Shown here: piece after piece, positions 1 to 8,011 of the stretch
Layout: every line of letters starts with the position of its first letter
Position numbering within the stretch: the first letter of the stretch is position 1
Assembly: GCA_963740555.1 (NCBI GenBank)
Contig: CAVUES010000008.1
Location: 124,001 to 188,000 of the forward strand
Reading direction: 5' to 3'
Length of the DNA: 64,000 nucleotides
Source of the DNA: Mayfieldus sp963740555
Lineage (GTDB): Bacteria; Actinomycetota; Thermoleophilia; Solirubrobacterales; 70-9
Program-made: the position numbers and the translations under genes
Notes under the pieces: model-generated
The model's database searches: none
What the model was told of the DNA's origin: nothing
What the model saw: the letters and a program-made list of their open reading frames with translations, nothing else

Positions 1-314
1 ACCGCGGAGCTCTGATCGGGTTCGTTCTCATGGTCATGGTGGGGGAGAGCGCCCAGGAGCTTCAATTGGCCGGTTGGATCCCGACGACTCCGATCGGCGT
101 CACCTTCCCAGGCTGGATCGGAACCTGGCTGGCAATCTTCCCGACCGTCGAAACGCTTACCGCCCAGGGGTTGGCGGTGGTCGCCGTCGTCGCTTCCTAC
201 CTGGTGTCCGAGCACATACGTGTGCGCCGGCCAGCTCGACAGGGACTCGCGCCGGCAAGGCGATCGGAGCAGCCTCCGGCGCAGGAACCCGCATTCGACC
301 TGGCTCGCGGCTAA
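1..314 (+). CDS. FTR1-family iron permease, C-terminal end (partial)
   Basis: Only the last ~104 codons are in the window; the frame is open from base 3 and ends at TAA 312-314. The visible protein has a short TM stretch (GALIGFVLMVMVGESAQELQ), the segment WIPTTPIGVTFPGWIGTW and FPTVETLTAQGLAVVAVVASY. These match the last transmembrane part of bacterial FTR1/EfeU oxidase-dependent Fe transporters (established family knowledge). The REGLE iron-binding motifs would lie upstream, outside the window. A basic, proline-rich tail follows the last helix. It converges with the flavoprotein gene, 13 nt from its stop. The family call rests on the C-terminus only. Confidence 0.72.
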   Translation, partial: RGALIGFVLMVMVGESAQELQLAGWIPTTPIGVTFPGWIGTWLAIFPTVETLTAQGLAVVAVVASYLVSEHIRVRRPARQGLAPARRSEQPPAQEPAFDLARG

Positions 315-327
315 GGGCCTGCAGGCT

Positions 328-1563
328 CTAGGTCACCGGACTGAGCGGGTCGAGGGCCATCGGGTCCTCGTGCCACTCCTTCGGCAGCGCCACCTCGACG
401 TCGATCGAGCGGGCCGGCGGCTCGAGCTCGTCGGCGGTCGTCTGACCCAGAAACGCGGACAGGTAGTGACCGGCAACCTTGCGAGGCGGCCACCAGAGAT
501 AGTCGGGCGACGCGCTGCCCTCGCCTCCGCCACCGGTGATGTCGTGCTGCATGTGCAGCGAGTCGTCGCCTGTGAGCAGCTTGCCGCGAATCACCGGGTG
601 GAACGGTTGCGGAACGATCTCCGCGCCGAGACTTGCTGCGACGTGCTCGGCGGCGGCGTCGGCCTCCTGAGTCCCGATTCCGCCGTGCTTGATTGGGAAG
701 TTCGTGCCGTCGCCCGCCGCGTAGACGTCCTGGACCCCTCGCACCCTTGCGTGATCGTCGATTGGGATGAATCCCTCTTCATCCGCCGGGACGCCCGCCA
801 GGTTGGGGCCCTCGAGCACGGGCAGCGAGACCATCTGACCGATCGCGATCCGTTCGTCGGCTGGGGCGAGGAGGAGCTCGCCCTCGGCGGCTTCCTTCAC
901 CCGCACACCGGTCCTGATCTTGATGCCGCGCCCGTCGAGAAGCGATTGCACGGCGTCGCTTGCCGAGCGGCCGAAGATGATCAGCGGACCCTCCTCGGGG
1001 GTTACGACCAGACACTCGACGTCCCTCACCCTGAGCTCGAGCGCCCGCCGCTGAGCCATCAGCGCCAGCTCGTACGCCGGCAGCGGCCAGGTCCGACCGG
1101 GGGGAATCACGAAGGCGATCACCCCGGACTCGCTGCCCTCGGCCTCGCGGAGCATGGAGTCGATCGGAATGACGGTGCCATCGGTTCGCAGCGGGACGGC
1201 ACCCGCAAACGCCGGGCGGGGGCGAGCGCCGATGCAGAGGACCAGCTTGTCGTACTGAAGGCTTGAGCCGTCGGCCAGCTCGACCGAATGCTCCTCGGGC
1301 TGCACCTCGGCGACGCCCTTCTGGATGAATTCGGCGTCGAGCTGCTCGGCGATCGGCGCCAGTGCATGCTGCTCCGCCGGCTGGGATGAGAACGGCTCTC
1401 CGACGATCAACGGCTTGTAGATGAAGTCCGGGTCGGGCGCCAACAGGGTGATGTCGGCCCGCTCACCGGCGTGGTCGCGGATCGCCATCAGTGCCTCCAG
1501 CCCGGCGATCCCGCCACCGGCGATCACGACGCGCGGCTTCTGGTCGACGGAGCCGCTGTTCAT
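328..1563 (-). CDS. FAD-dependent NAD(P)/quinone oxidoreductase, SQR/NDH-2-like
   Basis: A 411-aa protein of the pyridine nucleotide-disulfide oxidoreductase fold. The N-terminal dinucleotide motif VVIAGGGIAGLEA (about residues 12-24) binds FAD, a YDKLVLCIGARPRP segment follows near residue 105, and the C-terminal FAD motif VYAAGDGTNFPIKHGGIGTQEA lies near residue 280. Such two-dinucleotide-fold proteins without a redox CxxxxC are typical of sulfide:quinone reductase, FCSD or type II NADH dehydrogenase relatives, which act at the inner face of the membrane and pass electrons to quinone. The electron donor cannot be read from sequence. Its ATG overlaps the TGA of the upstream-listed USP gene (ATGA, 1560-1563) on the reverse strand, with the flavoprotein gene first and its own stop at 328, so the two share a junction and are probably one transcript starting at the USP gene. 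Confidence 0.75.
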   Translation of the reverse strand: MNSGSVDQKPRVVIAGGGIAGLEALMAIRDHAGERADITLLAPDPDFIYKPLIVGEPFSSQPAEQHALAPIAEQLDAEFIQKGVAEVQPEEHSVELADGSSLQYDKLVLCIGARPRPAFAGAVPLRTDGTVIPIDSMLREAEGSESGVIAFVIPPGRTWPLPAYELALMAQRRALELRVRDVECLVVTPEEGPLIIFGRSASDAVQSLLDGRGIKIRTGVRVKEAAEGELLLAPADERIAIGQMVSLPVLEGPNLAGVPADEEGFIPIDDHARVRGVQDVYAAGDGTNFPIKHGGIGTQEADAAAEHVAASLGAEIVPQPFHPVIRGKLLTGDDSLHMQHDITGGGGEGSASPDYLWWPPRKVAGHYLSAFLGQTTADELEPPARSIDVEVALPKEWHEDPMALDPLSPVT

Positions 1564-1973
1564 GGCTGTGGATGGACGACGAGGACGTCGCAGGGGGAGT
1601 TGTTGACCACCCCGCTGCTGACCCGGCCCAGAACCGCTTGCGGCATCATCGCCCGGCCTCGCGAGCCCATGACGATCAGGTCTGCTTTGACGTCTTCGGC
1701 GGCGCCGATGATCCCCTCGACCGGGTCGCCGCTGAGAACTCGGGTGACCACATGGGTCTCATCGAGTTGGCCAGCCGCGTCCTCGAGGACGTTGCGAGCC
1801 GGTTCCGCTCCGGCAGCGTCCTGCACGACGCCCTTGGCCGCGTACTCGAGGTGCCCGGTGGACTCGACGAGATGGATGGTCCCTCCGGACGCCTGGGCTA
1901 GCGCGACTGCGTTGCGCAGCGCAGCTTGAGCGCCATCACTTCCGTCATAGGCGACGACGATGTTCCGATACAT
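1560..1973 (-). CDS. Universal stress protein (single UspA domain)
   Basis: A 137-aa single-domain Usp starting MYRNIVVAYDGSDGAQAALR. The frame is open further upstream to 2066, but the ATG at 1973 has a GGAGG 7 nt in front of it and matches the normal Usp start. The nucleotide-binding loop is VMGSRGRAMMPQAVLGRVSSG, i.e. G-2x-G-9x-G followed by R rather than S/T, so ATP binding may be altered. The ending PCDVLVVHP is typical. It is the first gene of a pair with the downstream flavoprotein (ATGA overlap). Actinobacterial Usps often belong to hypoxia or redox-stress regulons, which fits the GAF kinase nearby (inference). Confidence 0.88.
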   Translation of the reverse strand: MYRNIVVAYDGSDGAQAALRNAVALAQASGGTIHLVESTGHLEYAAKGVVQDAAGAEPARNVLEDAAGQLDETHVVTRVLSGDPVEGIIGAAEDVKADLIVMGSRGRAMMPQAVLGRVSSGVVNNSPCDVLVVHPQP

Positions 1974-2227
1974 CAGCAGGCCTCCGTGGGCACTTCGACT
2001 CTCACGACTATGCCTAGAACCTATCCGCGGGGAGGGATCTTGTCCTCCGCACGGCACCACGGTCATGGTAGGGGAGAACTACGGACCCGACTGCGGCCCG
2101 CGGCCGAATGCGGACTGGATCTGCGGACCTATACGGATGCTCAACCTCGCTGCCGGCGCAAAGATCGACGGCGACCACGAAAGGACCAGCCCGCGCAGGT
2201 GTCCTGCGCTCGGGAGAGGAATCCAGC

Positions 2228-3169
2228 ATGTACGACAAGATCCTGGTCGGATACGACGGCTCCGGCTCATCGCGCGACGCTCTTGCGCTGGCGGAGCGAT
2301 TCGCCCAGGGATCGGCCGCAAACGTGGTGATCGCCTACGTCTTCGAGCGCCGTCCGAATGAAATGCCGCAACCCGCACCCGCCTATGCGGAGTGGGAGAA
2401 GCTTCTGTGCGAGGAAGGCGAGAAGGTCGTCGCCCGTGCCCTGCACCATGCCCAGGGGCACGGCGCGGTCCCGGTCAGCCATCTCCAAACCAAGCTCGTC
2501 GGCGCCAGCTCTCCCGCGCATGGGCTTCAGCAGCTGGCCGAGGAGCTGGGAGCCGATCTGACTGTCGTTGGTGCCTCGAACCGCAGTCGTGTCGGACAGG
2601 CGCTGATCGGCAGCACGGCTCAGCGACTCTTGCACGGCTCGCACTGCGCGGTGTGCGTGGCGCCGGCGGGCTTCGGCAGATCGAAGCGCGCCGCCAGCAA
2701 TCTGATCGCGGTTGGCTATGACGGCTCGCCGGAGGCCACACTCGCCTTGGAGTCGGCTTGGCGCACGGCCACCGAGGTTGGTAGTGGCGTCCGCGTCGTG
2801 TCGGTGGCGGAGCCTCCGGCGCAGGTCCACGGCAAGGGCCCCGGCGCCGGGCAGGGCTATCACGAGCTGACGGCGGCGATCGTGGAGTTGGTTCGTGGGA
2901 GGCTCGACGAGGCGATTTCGAGGCGGCCGGAGAGTGTCGAGACCGAGGGCATCCTGGTGCAGGGGGATCCGGTCGCCGAACTGTGCCAGGCGGCCGCCGA
3001 CGCCGACCTGCTTTTCATGGGCTCGCGGGGATACGGGCCGTTTGGCCGCGTGCTGACCGGCAGCGTCTGCGGTGCGGTGATCGAGTCGTCGGTGTGTTCG
3101 GTCGTGATCTCGCCGCGTGGAGTGGCGACGGCTCACGACGCCGAGCCGGCGCTGCTTGCGTCTGCATGA
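2228..3169 (+). CDS. Universal stress protein, tandem Usp domains
   Basis: A 313-aa protein with two UspA folds. Domain 1 (about 1-150) starts MYDKILVGYDGSGSSRDAL; its loop VVGASNRSRVGQALIGST is degenerate. Domain 2 (about 155-300) starts LIAVGYDGSPEATLALESA and has an intact FMGSRGYGPFGRVLTGSV ATP loop. Start chosen at ATG 2228 because of the GAGAGGA ribosome-binding site at 2214-2220; the open frame before it has no Usp similarity. It is divergent from the single-domain Usp, with about 250 bp between them. The stop overlaps a possible upstream start of the response regulator (ATGA at 3166-3169), so the three + strand genes 2228-4640 look like one operon. Confidence 0.88.
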   Translation: MYDKILVGYDGSGSSRDALALAERFAQGSAANVVIAYVFERRPNEMPQPAPAYAEWEKLLCEEGEKVVARALHHAQGHGAVPVSHLQTKLVGASSPAHGLQQLAEELGADLTVVGASNRSRVGQALIGSTAQRLLHGSHCAVCVAPAGFGRSKRAASNLIAVGYDGSPEATLALESAWRTATEVGSGVRVVSVAEPPAQVHGKGPGAGQGYHELTAAIVELVRGRLDEAISRRPESVETEGILVQGDPVAELCQAAADADLLFMGSRGYGPFGRVLTGSVCGAVIESSVCSVVISPRGVATAHDAEPALLASA

Positions 3170-3225
3170 GTCTTGATTCGTCCAGGGGCGACGAGGCTGG
3201 CACGGAGACGACTACGATCCCAACC

Positions 3226-3903
3226 ATGTCGCCTCCGAGCAGCTCTGACAAGAAAGAGGGCCCGCAGCAGGGGTCAGAGGAGGTTTCGATCGTCCTCGCC
3301 GACGATCACACGGTTGTTCGCCGCGCGCTGCGGATGTTGCTCGACGCTGAGGCCGGGTTTGAGGTCGTGGCCGAAGCCGTCGACGCCGATTCAGCGGTCC
3401 GCTACTCGCTTGGGCACAAGCCTGACGTTCTGATCCTCGACCTGAACATGCCGGGCCGTTCGAGCCTGGAGGCGATACCCGACATTCTCGAGGCCTCGCC
3501 CGATACCGCGATCGTCGTGCTGACGATGCAGAGCGATCCTGCTTTCGCGCGAAAAGCTTTGCAGGCCGGTGTCCTCGGCTACGTGCTCAAGGAGGCCGCC
3601 GATACGGAGCTGGTCGAGGCGGTGCGAGCTGCCGCCGCCGGCGAGACGTACCTCCAGCCGGCGCTCGGCGCACGATTGGCCGCCGAGCCGGAATCGACTC
3701 CCGCCGACGACCTCAGCGAGCGGGAGATCGAGGTGCTGCGGTTGATCGCGCTCGGGCACACGAACCCCGAGATCGCGGAGCAGTTGTTTCTGAGCGTTCG
3801 GACGATCGAGAGTCATCGGGCCCACATCCAGCAGAAGCTGAGGCTCAACACTCGGGCTGAGCTGGTTGGCTATGCCCTCGAGCGGGGCTTGATCGAGACC
3901 TAG
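3226..3903 (+). CDS. NarL/FixJ-family response regulator
   Basis: A 225-aa two-domain regulator. The receiver has VLADDHTVVRR, phospho-acceptor Asp72 in VLILDLNMPG, and a Lys in YVLKEA. A LuxR-type HTH (about 159-222) contains LSEREIEVLRLIALGHTNPEIA and SVRTIESHRAHIQQKL. Two starts are possible: ATG 3166, overlapping the Usp stop, or ATG 3226, seven bases after TACGAT (3213-3218), which fits a leaderless transcript. I prefer 3226 because the extra 20 residues are not receiver-like. The likely cognate kinase is the DevS-like GAF protein on the opposite strand at 4637-6349, with the ZIP gene between them. Target genes cannot be assigned. Confidence 0.88.
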   Translation: MSPPSSSDKKEGPQQGSEEVSIVLADDHTVVRRALRMLLDAEAGFEVVAEAVDADSAVRYSLGHKPDVLILDLNMPGRSSLEAIPDILEASPDTAIVVLTMQSDPAFARKALQAGVLGYVLKEAADTELVEAVRAAAAGETYLQPALGARLAAEPESTPADDLSEREIEVLRLIALGHTNPEIAEQLFLSVRTIESHRAHIQQKLRLNTRAELVGYALERGLIET

Positions 3904-3905
3904 GC

Positions 3906-4640
3906 ATGCTCACGTTAGTGCTCGCGGCTAGCGGCACGGCGCTGGCCACGGGGCTGGGCGCCATCCCCGTGTTCTTCCTCGGACGGCGGGCGGCAATGCT
4001 GACGCCTCTCTTGCTCGGCTTCGCGGCTGGCGCGATGGGGGTCGCATCCATCGCCGGGCTGCTGATCCCCGCATTTGACGAAGGTTCGGTGGTCAGCGTC
4101 GGAGCAGGATTGGGACTAGGCGTCGCCTTCCTGGGCCTGGCGCGCCGCCGCTTCAGCACACAAACAACACCTTTCCTGGGTCGCACCGGACCGGGGACTC
4201 GCACCGCCGCCCTTGTATTCCTCGTGCTGTTGGTGCACAGCCTGCCCGAAGGCTTGGCGATTGGGACCGCATTCGCTTCCGACCGCAAGGGCCTCGACGT
4301 GTTCGTGGTTCTGGCGATCGCGCTTCAGAACGTCCCCGAGGGCACCAGCATCGCGCTGCCGATGGAGGCAGCAGGCTTCGGTCGTTGGAGTCAGTTCTGG
4401 ATGGCTGTCGCAACCAGCGCTCCACAGCCAGTGGGCGCGGTCGTGGCGTTTCTGCTGGTCGAGCAGATCAGCGCGTTGCTGCCATTGTCATTCGGCTTCG
4501 CGGCGGGGGCGATGCTGGCGCTGGTGGCGGCCGAATTGCTCCCCAAAGCCTACGAGCCGGGGCCGTGGCTTGGGCCCACGATCGGGGTTGCAAGCGGATC
4601 GGCGCTGATGCTGGCTTTGAGCTTCGCGCTCGGGGTCTAA
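3906..4640 (+). CDS. ZIP-family divalent metal transporter
   Basis: A 244-aa polytopic protein with about eight hydrophobic segments. TM4 carries HSLPEG (His111, Glu115), the classic ZIP metal-site motif. TM5 carries QNVPEG (Gln141, Asn142, Glu145), where many family members have His at the first place. Zinc is the usual substrate, but Fe or Mn are possible. It follows the response regulator by 2 nt, so it is in the Usp-regulator transcript. It ends convergently with the histidine kinase gene (stop codons overlap at 4637-4640). Length and motif spacing are normal for bacterial ZIP (ZupT/GufA) proteins. Confidence 0.87.
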   Translation: MLTLVLAASGTALATGLGAIPVFFLGRRAAMLTPLLLGFAAGAMGVASIAGLLIPAFDEGSVVSVGAGLGLGVAFLGLARRRFSTQTTPFLGRTGPGTRTAALVFLVLLVHSLPEGLAIGTAFASDRKGLDVFVVLAIALQNVPEGTSIALPMEAAGFGRWSQFWMAVATSAPQPVGAVVAFLLVEQISALLPLSFGFAAGAMLALVAAELLPKAYEPGPWLGPTIGVASGSALMLALSFALGV

Positions 4641-6349
4641 GCGCTGTCGGCAAGCCGACCGGACTTTCCGGCTTGGGCCGGATGGTCGAGCGGGATCACC
4701 GCCAGCACCTGGGTTCCCGATTCGTCGTCAGATGAGATCCGCAGGTGGCCTCCGACCAGCTCGACCCGTTCGTTCATTCCTGGGACCCCGAAGCCGGTGC
4801 TCTCCAAGCTGACGTCGAAGCCGGTGCCGTCGTCGCTGATCTCGACTTCGAGCTGGGTCCGGTTTCGAGTCACCTTCAGCTCGACGCGCGTTGCCTGGGC
4901 GTGTTTAGCAACGTTGGTCAGGGCTTCCTGCACAACTCGGTAAACGGTGGTCTGAAGTTCCGGGTCCAATTGCGGTTCGTCGGGACCGAGGTCGATCGAG
5001 ACCTCTTGGCTCACCTCGGCACCGGTTGCGGCCGCGACCCGTTCCGCCAGGCCTTCGACTGCGGCCGCAAGGCCGATCTCGTCGAGCGCCGCGGGGCGGA
5101 GCTCGCTGATCAGTCGGCGCAGATTCTCGATGTCGGCGGTCGTTTGCTCGATCGCGTCGCGCACCGCCTCCTCGAGCTCCGGACCACTGCCTCGCTGGAG
5201 CGCCGATGACAACATCACCCGGCGCGCGGCCAGGCCTTGCAGGGTCTCGTCGTGCAGCTCGCGAGCCCACCGGCTCCGCTCCTGCTCGGTGGCCCTGATC
5301 CTCTGGCGCTGGCGTTCCAGGCTCACCGATTGAGCTGTCGCGACGGCGGTCGCGGCGCTGGCGGCAAAGACTGCCAGAAGCCGTTCGTCCTCGTCGTCGA
5401 ATTGAGGGCCGCCCTGGAGGCGATCGAGCGCGCAAATCACTCCAAGGGCTCGCCCCTGGTAGCTCAGCGGCACCAGGATCGCCGACTCGCCGTGGACCCC
5501 CAGCTCGCGCGTGGAGATGCGCAGGCGAGTGGCGAGGTCGGGGACGCGCTCGGGCTCGAGCGAGCGCAGGACGTCCCCTGTCGCCGAATCCTCGAGCGGA
5601 ATCCGCTTTCCCTTGATCTCGGCGGCCTGCTCACCGGCGCTCGCGGAGACGACCAGGTCGCTTCCTTGCTGAAGCAGGATCAACAAGGAGCGAGCCTCGA
5701 CCAGGGCCCGACCCCGTTTGGCGATCGTCTCCAGGATCGGCTCGAGATCGGTCTGGGCACCGATCGCGCGGGCGATCTCGGTCGTCGCCTCGAGTCCCCG
5801 AACGGCGCGCTGCAACTCACCCCTGCGAGCTTCGGTGCGGGAATAGAGGCGAGCGTTGTCGATCGCGATCGCCGCCCACTCGGCGAGGATGGTCACGGCC
5901 TGCTCGTCGGCTTCGTTGAAGTCGTCTGGGACCTTCTCGGTCAGATAGAGGTTGCCGAAGGCCTCACCGCGGATGATGATCGGCACCCCGAGGAAGTTGC
6001 CCATCGGCGGATGCCCGTCCGGGAAGCCGTATGACCGGGGGTGGTCGCCGACCCGCTTGAGGCGCAACGGCTTGGGGTCCTCGATCAGGAGCCCGAGGAC
6101 GCCGTGGCCGCGAGGAAGGTCGCCGATGACAGCGCGTGTCTCCTCGTCGATGCCCAGATAGATGAAGCGCTCGAGGCCTTGGCGGTCCTCGTCGAGTATG
6201 CCCAGCGCCGCGTAGCGGGCCCCGGTGAGCTCCTGCGCGACGCTCACCACCTCATGCAGCACCACTTCGGGGTCCAGCTCCGCGACCAGGCTGCGGCCGA
6301 CGTCGATCAAGCGACGCAGGCGATGCTCGTCCAAGGCATCGCGGCTCAC
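4637..6349 (-). CDS. GAF-GAF sensor histidine kinase, DevS/DosS-like
   Basis: A 570-aa soluble kinase. GAF-A (about 20-170) contains GRGVLGLLI-like GHGVLGLLIEDPKPLRL and the stretch YGFPDGHPPMGNFLGVP. In mycobacterial DevS/DosS this region carries the heme-ligating His, and His113 here is the candidate equivalent (inference from family knowledge). GAF-B spans about 190-340. HisKA_3 has ARELHDETLQGL with phospho-acceptor His366, and the HATPase contains VVQEALTNVAKHA and DDGTGF. The N and GAF-A similarity suggests oxygen, NO or redox sensing that feeds the NarL-type regulator at 3226. It is transcribed toward the ZIP gene and diverges from the VTT-like gene at 6437. Confidence 0.88.
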   Translation of the reverse strand: MSRDALDEHRLRRLIDVGRSLVAELDPEVVLHEVVSVAQELTGARYAALGILDEDRQGLERFIYLGIDEETRAVIGDLPRGHGVLGLLIEDPKPLRLKRVGDHPRSYGFPDGHPPMGNFLGVPIIIRGEAFGNLYLTEKVPDDFNEADEQAVTILAEWAAIAIDNARLYSRTEARRGELQRAVRGLEATTEIARAIGAQTDLEPILETIAKRGRALVEARSLLILLQQGSDLVVSASAGEQAAEIKGKRIPLEDSATGDVLRSLEPERVPDLATRLRISTRELGVHGESAILVPLSYQGRALGVICALDRLQGGPQFDDEDERLLAVFAASAATAVATAQSVSLERQRQRIRATEQERSRWARELHDETLQGLAARRVMLSSALQRGSGPELEEAVRDAIEQTTADIENLRRLISELRPAALDEIGLAAAVEGLAERVAAATGAEVSQEVSIDLGPDEPQLDPELQTTVYRVVQEALTNVAKHAQATRVELKVTRNRTQLEVEISDDGTGFDVSLESTGFGVPGMNERVELVGGHLRISSDDESGTQVLAVIPLDHPAQAGKSGRLADSA

Positions 6350-6436
6350 GGCCCAACGATAACGCGCGGCCGATCCAATCCGGCGTGGATTTCATTCATC
6401 GCGACTTCCATGGCCGACCGCATAGCATCGACGCGG

Positions 6437-7099
6437 ATGTCGGAGCTAGCGCAGTACCTGCTCGTCTTCGGGTTGGTCTTCGTCGTCAACCTGCTGCCGG
6501 CCTTTGGGCCTCCGACCTGGGCCCTGTTGGTCCTCTTCAGCCTCAACTTCGATCTGCCCGCGCCGCCACTGGTGTTGGGCGGCGCACTTGCCGCCGGCTC
6601 TGGGCGCCTTCTGCTGGCAAACGGCGCGCGCCGCTACCGAACCCGGCTTTCGCAGCGGCGACTGGAGAGCCTCGGTGCGGCCCAGGCCGCGATTACGGGC
6701 AACCGAAAACGCGCTTTCGGCGGGCTTGCGCTCTTCGCCCTGTCGCCGGTTCCGTCGGGGCAGCTGTTCGCGGGCGCGGGTTTGATGACAGTGCCGCTGT
6801 TGCCGCTGACCGCCGCTTTTTTCGCCGGGCGCCTGGTCTCTTACAGCATCTATCTGGGCGTGGCGTCGCTGGCGACCCGCAACCTGGGCGGTGTCGTCCT
6901 CGACTCTCTGACCTCTCCGATCGGGATCGCCGTGCAGCTGATCGGGCTCCTGGCATTGGTCTTGCTGGTTCGCGTCGATTGGGTGGCCGTGGTTGCACGC
7001 CGCGAACAAGGGCGCCGACGCCCGATGCGGCGTTCGCCGCCTGCTCGCGCCGCCCGCAGGGGCTCCCGTTCGGGTGGCCCGGATCCCCAGGATCGTTAG
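6437..7099 (+). CDS. VTT/DedA-like integral membrane protein
   Basis: A 220-aa protein with roughly five hydrophobic segments. It contains NLLPAFGPPTWALLV near residue 20 and LSPVPSGQLFAGAGL near 110, reminiscent of the re-entrant loops of the DedA/VTT (SNARE-associated) superfamily, followed by a basic cytoplasmic tail. The start is the ATG at 6437, eight bases after TAGCAT (6423-6428), consistent with a leaderless transcript; the frame is open far upstream but overlaps the kinase gene. The function of such proteins is membrane homeostasis or lipid scrambling at best, and no specific role can be assigned. The stop codon lies within the -10 box of the ABC ATPase gene. Confidence 0.68.
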   Translation: MSELAQYLLVFGLVFVVNLLPAFGPPTWALLVLFSLNFDLPAPPLVLGGALAAGSGRLLLANGARRYRTRLSQRRLESLGAAQAAITGNRKRAFGGLALFALSPVPSGQLFAGAGLMTVPLLPLTAAFFAGRLVSYSIYLGVASLATRNLGGVVLDSLTSPIGIAVQLIGLLALVLLVRVDWVAVVARREQGRRRPMRRSPPARAARRGSRSGGPDPQDR

Positions 7100-7111
7100 C
7101 TTGCGTCCCAG

Positions 7112-8011
7112 ATGGCCGCGATCAAGTCGCAGGGACTGAGCAAGCGATATGGCGAGACGCTCGCCCTCGACTCACTCGACCTCAGGGTCGGCGAAGGTGA
7201 GGTCTACGGGTATTTGGGACCCAACGGGGCGGGGAAGACGACGACGATCCGCCTGCTGCTGGGATTGCACCGGCCAACCGCCGGACGTGGCGAGTTGTTC
7301 GGGATCGATGCCTGGCGCGATCCGGTTGCCGCCCATCGCCGCGTCGCCTATGTCGCTGGGGAGCCGTTTCTGTGGCCGGCGCTGACCAGCATGGAGACCT
7401 TCGAATTCCTGGCCCGACTGCACGGCGGCACCAACGCCGCCTACCGCGACGAGCTGGTCGAGCGCTTCAAGCTTGATACCTCCAAGAAGGTTCGCGCGCT
7501 GTCGAAGGGAAACCGCCAGAAGGTGCAGCTGGTTGCCGCGTTGGCGAGCCGCGCCGAGTTGCTGATCCTCGACGAGCCGACCAGCGGCCTCGATCCGCTG
7601 ATGGAGGTGGCTTTCCGCGAGAGCGTCCAGGAGGCCAAGCAGCGGGGGCAGACGGTCTTCCTCTCGTCACACATCCTCAGCGAGGTGGAGGCGCTCTGCG
7701 ACCGGGTGGGCATCCTGCGCGAAGGTCGCCTCGTCGATCAGGGCACGCTGGCGCAGCTGCGCCATCTCGGCGCCCAGACCGTCGAGGTGACTTTCGAGGG
7801 GCCGGCGCCCAGCCTCGACGGCATGGCCGGAGTGCATGTGACCAGCGCCGGCGCCAACGCCCTGCGCTGTGAGGTGACGGGCAGCATCGGCCCGCTGATC
7901 GCCGCACTTGCCGAGCACCCGGTCGTGGCGCTGACCAGCCGCGAGCCCTCGCTCGAGGAGATCTTCCTGCACCACTACGACAGCGACGGGGGCGATGGGG
8001 GCGGCGAGTAG
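7112..8011 (+). CDS. ABC transporter ATP-binding protein
   Basis: A 299-aa ATPase with Walker A GPNGAGKTT (about 36-44), signature LSKGNRQKVQL (about 133), Walker B LLILDEPTSGLD and the switch His in LSSHIL. The C-terminal ~80 residues form the extra domain seen in drug/antibiotic export ATPases (DrrA-like). The gene overlaps the permease start by 17 nt, so the two form one exporter. TAGCTT at 7097-7102 lies nine bases before the ATG and could be a leaderless -10. The cargo is unknown. Confidence 0.92.
   Translation: MAAIKSQGLSKRYGETLALDSLDLRVGEGEVYGYLGPNGAGKTTTIRLLLGLHRPTAGRGELFGIDAWRDPVAAHRRVAYVAGEPFLWPALTSMETFEFLARLHGGTNAAYRDELVERFKLDTSKKVRALSKGNRQKVQLVAALASRAELLILDEPTSGLDPLMEVAFRESVQEAKQRGQTVFLSSHILSEVEALCDRVGILREGRLVDQGTLAQLRHLGAQTVEVTFEGPAPSLDGMAGVHVTSAGANALRCEVTGSIGPLIAALAEHPVVALTSREPSLEEIFLHHYDSDGGDGGGE

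Noticed and set aside
220..1266. 348-aa open frame on the + strand
   Set aside because: Antisense shadow of the FAD oxidoreductase; Arg/His-rich with no domain, and the reverse frame has clear FAD motifs.
1974..2227. DosR-type box (GGGAC-N4-GTCCC) between the divergent Usp genes
   Set aside because: GGAGGGATCTTGTCCTCC at about 2031-2048 is only loosely palindromic and does not match the consensus well enough.
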